Assembly: GCA_029335935.2 (NCBI GenBank) | Contig: JARJMV020000311.1 | Location: forward strand, 1 to 5,818 | DNA: 5,818 nucleotides | Source of the DNA: a bacterium | GTDB taxonomy: Bacteria; Armatimonadota; Fimbriimonadia; Fimbriimonadales; GBS-DC | Direction of reading: 5' to 3' | Part shown: in pieces, positions 1 through 4,834 of the stretch | Layout of the letters: every line of letters begins with the position of its first letter | How positions within the stretch are numbered: position 1 is the stretch's first letter | The notes under the pieces: generated by a model | Told to the model about the DNA's origin: nothing | What the model saw: the letters and a program-made list of their open reading frames with translations, nothing else | The model's database searches: none | Made by a program: the position numbers and the translations under genes

Positions 1-1442
1 CGCCGCGTCCCCAGTATGCGCAGGTGTGGTCGTTCGTGGGGTACACCTTCGCGCCGCTGTTTGAGAGCCTCTCGGTGAGCGGCTATCGGCTCTGGTGGTG
101 GTTCCATGCGCTCTCCATCGCGAGTTGGTTCGCGGTGTTGCCCTTCACGCGCCTGCGCCACTGGTTCCTCGCGCCGATTGTCGCCTACTACAAGCCCAAC
201 TACCTGCCCAACACGCCCAGCATCGAGAGTTTGGAGCGCGTGGAGCAGACGGGGCGTATCGGCGTCAACTCGATAAGCGAGTTCTCGCGCTGGCACCTGA
301 TGAGCCTCGACGCCTGTATGGGCTGCGGACGCTGCGAGCGCGTCTGCCCCGCTTACGCCACAGGCAAGCCGCTCAACCCCAAACGCATCGTGGAGAAGCT
401 GCGCGACGCGATGGCGAACGGCAAAGGCGACGACCTCACCCAAGTCATCAGCGACGAGGAGCTGTTCGCCTGCACCACCTGCGGCGCGTGCAACAACGAG
501 TGCCCCGTGCTGATTGAACACCCCACGCTGATTATGGAGATGCGCCGCCATCGCGTGGCGGAGGGCAACCTGCGCGGAACCGCCGCAGGCACGCTCCAGC
601 GCACGATGACGCAGTCCAACCCATGGGGATTGCCGATTGGCGAACGCATGAAGTGGGCGCAGGGGCTGAATGTGCCCACCGTGCGCGAGAACCCGAACTT
701 CGAAATCCTGTTCTGGGTCGGTTGCGCGGGCGCCTACGACGGGCGCGGTCAGCAAATCGCACGCGCGATTGTCAAGCTCCTGCAACGCGCCGGCGTCAAC
801 TTCGCCGTGCTGGGTCCCGAAGAGCGATGCACCGGCGACACCCCACGCCGACTCGGTGAAGACCTGCTGTTCCAAGAGCTGGCGATGCAGAATGTCGAAA
901 CACTTCGGCAGGTGAACCCGCGCCGCATCGTCACGATGTGCCCCCACTGCCTGCACACGATTAAGAACGAGTATCGGAAGTTCGGCGCGACTTTTGAGGT
1001 CATCCATCACTCCCAGCTGCTGGCAGAGCTGATTCAGCAGGGTAGGCTGCCGCGCGTGCCCACCGAGGCGAACGGCGGCGTGGTGTTCCACGACCCGTGC
1101 TACCTGGCGCGAGTGAACAAGATTGCCGACGCCCCACGCGCCGTGCTGGACGCCGCAGGAGCCGACCTGCGCGAGCCTGAACGCCGTCGCGACCGCACCT
1201 TCTGCTGCGGTGCAGGCGGCGGACGCATGTGGATGGACGAACTGCCCCACGAACGCCCTGGCGTCATCCGTGCAGAGGAGCTGCTCAAAACAGGCGCACG
1301 CACCGTCGCCGTGGGGTGCCCCTTCTGCATGATCATGGTCTCCGACAGCATCAAAACCAAAGACGACACCGTGCCCGTGAAAGACATCGCGGAGATACTG
1401 TTGGAGCGTATGGAGGCGTCCGAGCCGCAGGTCGTCAACTGA
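1..1442 (+). CDS. Membrane-bound Fe-S oxidoreductase, NarI-like haem b domain + HdrD-like (EMO-type), 5'-partial
   Basis: The reading frame is open to the window edge (first full codon at 3), so the N-terminus is missing; the GTG at 24 lies inside a conserved helix and is not the real start. Counting residues from that GTG: a final membrane helix (about 23-45) carries His28 and His46, 18 apart, followed by LPFTRLRH, which matches the last haem-ligating helix of nitrate reductase gamma (NarI). Then come two ferredoxin motifs (C98/C101/C104/C108 and C150/C153/C156/C160) and two CCG domains (C234, C269, C306/C309; C359, C394-C395, C432/C435). This order is that of heterodisulfide-reductase-related proteins proposed to pass electrons from electron-transfer flavoprotein or another donor to menaquinone at the membrane. 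The C-terminus is complete, ending in TGA. The fold and cofactor binding are seen directly; the electron donor is inferred. No etfAB is visible, and any partner would lie before the window. Confidence 0.9.
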   Translation, partial: PRPQYAQVWSFVGYTFAPLFESLSVSGYRLWWWFHALSIASWFAVLPFTRLRHWFLAPIVAYYKPNYLPNTPSIESLERVEQTGRIGVNSISEFSRWHLMSLDACMGCGRCERVCPAYATGKPLNPKRIVEKLRDAMANGKGDDLTQVISDEELFACTTCGACNNECPVLIEHPTLIMEMRRHRVAEGNLRGTAAGTLQRTMTQSNPWGLPIGERMKWAQGLNVPTVRENPNFEILFWVGCAGAYDGRGQQIARAIVKLLQRAGVNFAVLGPEERCTGDTPRRLGEDLLFQELAMQNVETLRQVNPRRIVTMCPHCLHTIKNEYRKFGATFEVIHHSQLLAELIQQGRLPRVPTEANGGVVFHDPCYLARVNKIADAPRAVLDAAGADLREPERRRDRTFCCGAGGGRMWMDELPHERPGVIRAEELLKTGARTVAVGCPFCMIMVSDSIKTKDDTVPVKDIAEILLERMEASEPQVVN

Positions 1443-1463
1443 GCCAATCAGGAGCAGGGGCTT

Positions 1464-3122
1464 TTAGTGCCTTCTCTTAAGGATGGACACCAGCAGCCAC
1501 ACGCCCAGCACGGTTGCGCCGACGAAGCCGATAATCGTGAGCGTCGCACCGTAAGGGATGTCGCGGGTGGCGGGCAGTAGCAGAGCCAGCCCCAGAATGA
1601 ACGCTGCGGTCAGCATGCTTAGCGACAGGCGGGTCACCATCGTGTCCAGTCGGTCGAGTGTCTCTTGCGTTGCGCCAATCTGTGCTTCCACAGGCACTTT
1701 GCCGCGCTCCACGCTTTGTAGCCACTGCATGAGCATCGCGGGCATCTCGCGCAGGAGGTATCGCCAAGTGTCCACCTGCTCCACCACCTCTTGCGCGGTT
1801 AGCGACGGCAGCCACGCCGTCTTGCTCAGCTGGCGCACGAACGGCTTGGACACATCAAACAGGTCGTAGTCGGGGTCTAACTGCCGGCCGATGCCTTCCA
1901 ACATCACCAGCGTCTTGCCCACCAACCACAGATTACTGGGCAGGCGCAGATGATAGTGTCGGCACAGTCCAGTCAGGTCGCTCCAGAACTCGCTGAAGCG
2001 GCTTTCCTTGAGGGTGCGTCCACGATACTTATTGATGACGCGCTCGGCGGCGCGAGCGAGCTTCGCGCGGTCGGTGTAGCGCGTGAACGCGCCCATTCGG
2101 GCAAACACATTCAGGATGGCGTGGGTGTCCATACGCACAATCGCGATATAGAGGCGGGTGAGGTGCAGGCGGTCATCTTCGTTCAGCACGCCCACCATCC
2201 CGAAATCCAGCGCGCCGATGCGCCCATCATGCAGGATGAGGTAGTTGCCCGGATGGGGGTCGGCGTGGAAGAAGCCGTCTTCCAGCACCTCTTGGATAAT
2301 CAGGCGCGAGGCGTTGCGGGCGATGGCGCGGGTGTCGTGTCCTGCGGCACGGAGCGCGTCCACATCGTCTACCTTGATGCCTTCTAAGCGTTCCATCACC
2401 AGTAGCCGTTCCGTGCAATAGTCGGGGTAGAACTGGGGGATATGCACTTCGGGCACATGGGCGAAGTTGTGGCGGAACTGTTCGGCGTTGCGCATCTCAC
2501 GGCGGTAGTCCAGCTCGCTGAGCAGGGTGAAGGCGAAGTCGTCCGCGACAGTTTCAGGGTCGTACAGCTCGCCGAATTGCGTGCGCTGCGCGAGGCTGGC
2601 AAGGTCGTGCAGGATCTCCAAGTCGAGCTCCACCACCTCGCGGATGTGGGGGCGTTGCACCTTCACGGCGACAGGGGTTCCATCCAGCAGTTCAGCGGCG
2701 TAGACCTGCGACAACGATGCTGAGCCGATAGGGTGCGGGTCTATAGAGGCGAATACCGCCTCTATCGGACGACCGAGCTGCTGCTCAATGACTGGACGCA
2801 TCGCGCTCCAAGGGTCGGCGGGTACATCGTCCTGCAGTTTACGCAGCTCCTCCGTGAACGGTTCGGGCAGCAGGTCGGAGCGGGTGCTAAGAATCTGCCC
2901 CAGCTTAACAAAGGTGGGGCCGAGTTCTTCCATTGCAGCGCGCAGGTGCTGCGCAGGCGACTCCAGCGGTTCAGGGGCGGCGCGTAGCTCGCCTTTGCCA
3001 AGCGAGAGGCGTCGGTGGACGCTGAGGTACTCCAGCGCGCCGCCGAAGCCGTGGCGCGCCAGCACGCTGACGACCTCGCGATAGCGTTGCAGGCTGCGCA
3101 CACGCCGCGTGAAAGGGCGCAT
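1464..3122 (-). CDS. ubiB: UbiB/AarF/ABC1 family atypical kinase (552 aa)
   Basis: A UbiB-family protein kinase-like protein. The family (bacterial UbiB, yeast/human COQ8) supports isoprenoid quinone synthesis, probably as an ATPase acting on membrane lipids, and sits at the inner membrane. Seen in the translation: the KxGQ motif as K73-L-G-Q76; the modified nucleotide loop GSASLSQV (133-140), where bacterial members often carry G/A-S-A-S instead of the fuller Ala-rich loop; the invariant Lys154 (VAVKVQRP); the family-type ELDYRRE (203-209); the catalytic-loop-like HADPHPGN (286-293); and DFG at 306-308. Two C-terminal membrane helices (about 500-517 and 523-547) end in KRRH. Length and order are normal for the family. 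The ATG start is supported by AGGAG six bases upstream, inside the end of the phasin-like gene, so the two genes are probably cotranscribed. The symbol is a family name; this protein could serve menaquinone or general lipid homeostasis rather than ubiquinone. Confidence 0.93.
   Translation of the reverse strand: MRPFTRRVRSLQRYREVVSVLARHGFGGALEYLSVHRRLSLGKGELRAAPEPLESPAQHLRAAMEELGPTFVKLGQILSTRSDLLPEPFTEELRKLQDDVPADPWSAMRPVIEQQLGRPIEAVFASIDPHPIGSASLSQVYAAELLDGTPVAVKVQRPHIREVVELDLEILHDLASLAQRTQFGELYDPETVADDFAFTLLSELDYRREMRNAEQFRHNFAHVPEVHIPQFYPDYCTERLLVMERLEGIKVDDVDALRAAGHDTRAIARNASRLIIQEVLEDGFFHADPHPGNYLILHDGRIGALDFGMVGVLNEDDRLHLTRLYIAIVRMDTHAILNVFARMGAFTRYTDRAKLARAAERVINKYRGRTLKESRFSEFWSDLTGLCRHYHLRLPSNLWLVGKTLVMLEGIGRQLDPDYDLFDVSKPFVRQLSKTAWLPSLTAQEVVEQVDTWRYLLREMPAMLMQWLQSVERGKVPVEAQIGATQETLDRLDTMVTRLSLSMLTAAFILGLALLLPATRDIPYGATLTIIGFVGATVLGVWLLVSILKRRH
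2743..2765. repeat. Perfect 9-bp hairpin inside ubiB
   Basis: ATAGAGGCG (2743-2751) and CGCCTCTAT (2757-2765) are exact reverse complements with a five-base loop, within codons for residues 120-127 of the UbiB protein. The arms use two ATA isoleucine codons, which stand out against the GC-rich codon use around them. A third copy of the nonamer lies at 2148-2156 in the same gene. There is no T-tract, so it is not an intrinsic terminator. Confidence 0.6.
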
Positions 3123-3125
3123 CCG

Positions 3126-3443
3126 TTACTCCTGAGGGGCAGTGTCCAGCTTCTGCAGGATAGCGTCCAACTTCTGCTCGAGCGACTTCATGTCGGCATG
3201 GGTGGGTAGCTGCAGTTCGCGGAGCACTTCCTGCACCTCGTCGCGGATGAGTTGGCGCAGGGCAGTGCGCTGTTTCTCGCCACGCTGCACGAGTTGCTCC
3301 ACCATGTCGCCTGCCTCTTCGCGTTGTGCCTGCCCACGCTTGACCATCTCATCCACCAAGTTCTGCGCCGTTTCCCGAGTGAGCGACACCGCGCCCAGCC
3401 CCATCAGCAAGCTTTGCTCCATCAAATCGCGTATCGATGCCAT
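3126..3443 (-). CDS. Phasin-like small coiled-coil protein, partner of ubiB (105 aa)
   Basis: A small, highly charged, helical protein. The N-terminus MASIRDLMEQ plus a short apolar stretch (SLLMGLGAVSLT, 11-22) is followed by a long amphipathic/coiled-coil region (about 23-78). A LQLPTHADMKSL hinge (77-88) then leads to a second short coiled coil (about 86-100). This pattern (MGLGA-SLT..., KRG repeats, LxLPT-xD-xxL-xxKLD) is that of the phasin / polyhydroxyalkanoate-granule-associated (PhaF/PhaI-like) superfamily. No polyhydroxyalkanoate synthase is visible, so a granule role is not supported here. The stop is three bases before ubiB, and the Gln-Glu codons at the C-terminus supply the ubiB ribosome-binding site. 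My recollection is that phasin-like genes next to AarF/UbiB genes recur in other bacteria; the function is inferred to be linked to UbiB or to a lipid surface. Start: ATG with GGAGGG nine bases upstream and a TATAAT promoter. Confidence 0.8.
   Translation of the reverse strand: MASIRDLMEQSLLMGLGAVSLTRETAQNLVDEMVKRGQAQREEAGDMVEQLVQRGEKQRTALRQLIRDEVQEVLRELQLPTHADMKSLEQKLDAILQKLDTAPQE
3129..3133 (-). promoter_or_regulatory. Ribosome-binding site of ubiB inside the phasin-like gene
   Basis: AGGAG on the minus strand is built from the last two codons (CAG GAG) of the phasin-like gene, directly abutting its TAA stop, six bases before the ubiB ATG. This implies that ribosomes finishing the first gene can reinitiate on the second. 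Confidence 0.75.
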
Positions 3444-3445
3444 GT

Positions 3446-3475
3446 TTCGGTTCCCTCCGCCCAGATTATACCGAA
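3446..3475. repeat. Inverted repeat TTCGGT-N18-ACCGAA around the phasin gene promoter
   Basis: A perfect 6-bp inverted repeat (3446-3451 and 3470-3475) with 18 bases between the arms. One arm touches the first base of the TATAAT box; the other lies between the ribosome-binding site and the ATG. It could be an operator or, in read-through RNA from the phosphorylase gene, a stem enclosing the ribosome-binding site. A chance occurrence is quite possible at this length. Confidence 0.35.
3453..3458 (-). promoter_or_regulatory. Ribosome-binding site of the phasin-like gene
   Basis: GGAGGG on the minus strand, nine bases before the ATG at 3443. It is close to the ideal Shine-Dalgarno sequence and supports this start codon over any later one. 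Confidence 0.75.
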
Positions 3476-3494
3476 TGAGCGTGCGGCGTCTCTA
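3465..3494 (-). promoter_or_regulatory. Sigma-70-type promoter for the phasin-ubiB operon
   Basis: A perfect -10 hexamer TATAAT lies on the minus strand at 3470-3465. At 18-base spacing a -35-like TAGAGA (3494-3489, four of six matches to TTGACA) overlaps the TAG stop of the phosphorylase gene. No TG extension is present. Counting 7 bases down from the -10 puts the transcript start near 3458, at the ribosome-binding site, with a leader of about 15 bases. The -10 is strong; the -35 is weak, so confidence rests mainly on the hexamer and its position. Confidence 0.55.
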
Positions 3495-4790
3495 CGATAA
3501 GACCACCGCAATCGGCTCCACAGGCTCAGGGTCGATGCGCAGCGCGTTGTGGAGCGTATCGTGCGCCTGCGCGAGCTGCGTTTTGGCGCGTGCGTGGATG
3601 CGGAACACAGGCTCGCCTGCTTCAACGGGATCGCCGACGGCTTTCAACACCTCGATTCCGACCGCATGGTCTATAGTGTCCTCTTTCCTCTGCCTGCCTG
3701 CGCCGAGTTGCAAGGCAGTCAGGGCAACCTGACGCGGGTGTATCTGCGCGACATAGCCCGACCGATGTGCGCTATGTTCTGCCACGAGGGGGGCGCGGGG
3801 TAGTAGGTCGGGCTTCTCCGCCACGCGCGGGTCGCCCCCTTGCGCCTCCACCATCTGTTGGAACTTCCGTAGCGCGTCGCCTGAGCGCAGAAGCCTCTCC
3901 GCGCGCGCGACGCCCTGCTCCACGCTCGGTTCCAATCCGCACATCGTGAACGCTTGCGCCGCCAGATGGATTATCAACGCGCGGAAGCGTGGGTGGGCGC
4001 GTCCGTCGGGGCGGAGCGTCTCGATGGCTTCACGCACCTCCAGCGCGTTGCCGACGGTGTAGCCCAGCGGTTGGCTCATATCGGTCAGCACGGCGTGGGT
4101 GCGCCTCCCTGCCCCCGCGCCGATGCGTGTCAGTGCGCGCGCCAGCGCTTCGGCACGGTCGCGCGTCTCCATAAACGCCCCTGCGCCCACCTTGACATCG
4201 AGCAGGATATGGTGCGCGCCCCCTGCCAACTTCTTGCTCATGATACTCGCGGCGATGAGGGGGATGCTCTCGACGGTTGCGGTGGCGTCACGCAAAGCAT
4301 ACAAGAGCTTGTCGGCAGGGGCGAGGCTCGCCGACTGACCTGCTAAGCAGCAGCCGATGCGTCGCACCTGTGCCAGCATCTCCGATGCGGTCAGTTCCGT
4401 GCGGTAGCCCGAAATACTCTCCAGCTTGTCCACTGTGCCGCCTGTGAAGCCCAGCCCGCGCCCCGACATCTTGGCGAGCACGATGCCACCTGCGGCCAGC
4501 AGCGGAACCAGCACGAGGCTCGTCTTGTCGCCCACGCCGCCCGTAGAGTGTTTATCCAGCGTCGGCGCGTCGAGGCTGGACAGGTCCAGAGTCTCGCCCG
4601 ACGCCGCCATGATTTCGGTGAGCGCGAGTGTCTCGGCGTCTGTCAAACCGTTCAGATAGCACGCCATCAGCCACGCGGCGACCTGGTAGTCGGGCACATC
4701 GCCGCGCACATAGCCCAGTACGATTTGCTCCAACTCCGCGCGGCTCAGCTCGCCCCCGTCGCGCTTTCGGGCAATAATCAACGAAGTCAC
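3492..4790 (-). CDS. pdp: Pyrimidine-nucleoside phosphorylase / thymidine phosphorylase (432 aa)
   Basis: Cleaves pyrimidine nucleosides with phosphate to give a base and (deoxy)ribose-1-phosphate, in cytosolic nucleoside salvage. The translation has the N-terminal all-helical domain (KRDGGELS at 9-16, DVPDYQ at 31-36), the phosphate-binding KHSTGGVGD (80-88), and the family signature SGRGLGFTGGTVDKLE (109-124). The base-contact residues R167, S182 and K186 correspond to R168, S183 and K187 of the Bacillus enzyme, with a constant offset of one. TDMSQPLGYTVGNALEVREA (236-255) is also typical, and a C-terminal domain (about 345-400) is present. Length is normal. The start is GTG; it is kept because the family N-terminus begins right here and no better start exists upstream. 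No clear Shine-Dalgarno is seen, but a -10-like TATATT lies 7 bases upstream. Whether it prefers uridine plus thymidine (Pdp) or only thymidine (DeoA) cannot be told from sequence. Phe115 stands where I recall the well-known enzymes having His. The TAG stop overlaps the promoter of the next operon. Confidence 0.93.
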   Translation of the reverse strand: MTSLIIARKRDGGELSRAELEQIVLGYVRGDVPDYQVAAWLMACYLNGLTDAETLALTEIMAASGETLDLSSLDAPTLDKHSTGGVGDKTSLVLVPLLAAGGIVLAKMSGRGLGFTGGTVDKLESISGYRTELTASEMLAQVRRIGCCLAGQSASLAPADKLLYALRDATATVESIPLIAASIMSKKLAGGAHHILLDVKVGAGAFMETRDRAEALARALTRIGAGAGRRTHAVLTDMSQPLGYTVGNALEVREAIETLRPDGRAHPRFRALIIHLAAQAFTMCGLEPSVEQGVARAERLLRSGDALRKFQQMVEAQGGDPRVAEKPDLLPRAPLVAEHSAHRSGYVAQIHPRQVALTALQLGAGRQRKEDTIDHAVGIEVLKAVGDPVEAGEPVFRIHARAKTQLAQAHDTLHNALRIDPEPVEPIAVVLS

Positions 4791-4797
4791 GCCGAAG

Positions 4798-4803
4798 AAT
4801 ATA
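4798..4803 (-). promoter_or_regulatory. Possible -10 element (TATATT) for a leaderless phosphorylase transcript
   Basis: TATATT on the minus strand lies 7 bases before the GTG of the phosphorylase, so a transcript would start at or next to the start codon. It matches TANNNT and five of six bases of TATAAT. No -35-like hexamer is found at 16-18 bases, and no Shine-Dalgarno sequence is clear, so this is only suggestive. Confidence 0.35.
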
Positions 4804-4827
4804 CCCCGTCCGTCGCTGGACGATGGG
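4804..4827 (-). terminator. Weak hairpin between the ThDP gene and the phosphorylase gene
   Basis: On the minus strand CGTCC (4822-4818) pairs with GGACG (4811-4807) around a six-base loop. Three more C-G pairs (4827-4825 with 4806-4804) follow across a two-base bulge. TATATTCTTC comes right after. This could be a weak intrinsic terminator for the ThDP gene, but the T-tract is interrupted and the same bases may serve as the phosphorylase promoter. Confidence 0.3.
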
Positions 4828-4834
4828 CGCGTGC

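Noticed and set aside
24..26. GTG as the true start of the Fe-S oxidoreductase
   Set aside because: The frame is open upstream to the window edge and this codon falls next to a conserved NarI-type helix, so the gene must begin earlier.
1203..1212. Selenocysteine or recoding at Cys-rich sites of the Fe-S gene
   Set aside because: All metal-binding positions are ordinary Cys codons and no in-frame TGA occurs before the final stop.
1442..1466. AGCC...GGCT followed by TTTT as a terminator between the convergent genes
   Set aside because: Only four base pairs with a 13-base loop and four T; too weak to call.
1950..2387. A 145-residue plus-strand open frame inside ubiB
   Set aside because: Wholly antisense to conserved kinase motifs of ubiB; no recognisable domain and no ribosome-binding site worth noting.
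3142..3732. A 196-residue plus-strand open frame across the phasin-like gene, the promoter gap and the end of the phosphorylase gene
   Set aside because: It lies antisense to two well-supported genes, has a low-complexity Ser/Arg/Cys-rich composition and shows no family motif; it is a high-GC shadow frame.
3900..3909. Alternating CG run as possible Z-DNA
   Set aside because: Ten bases of alternating CG are expected in GC-rich coding sequence; no other support.
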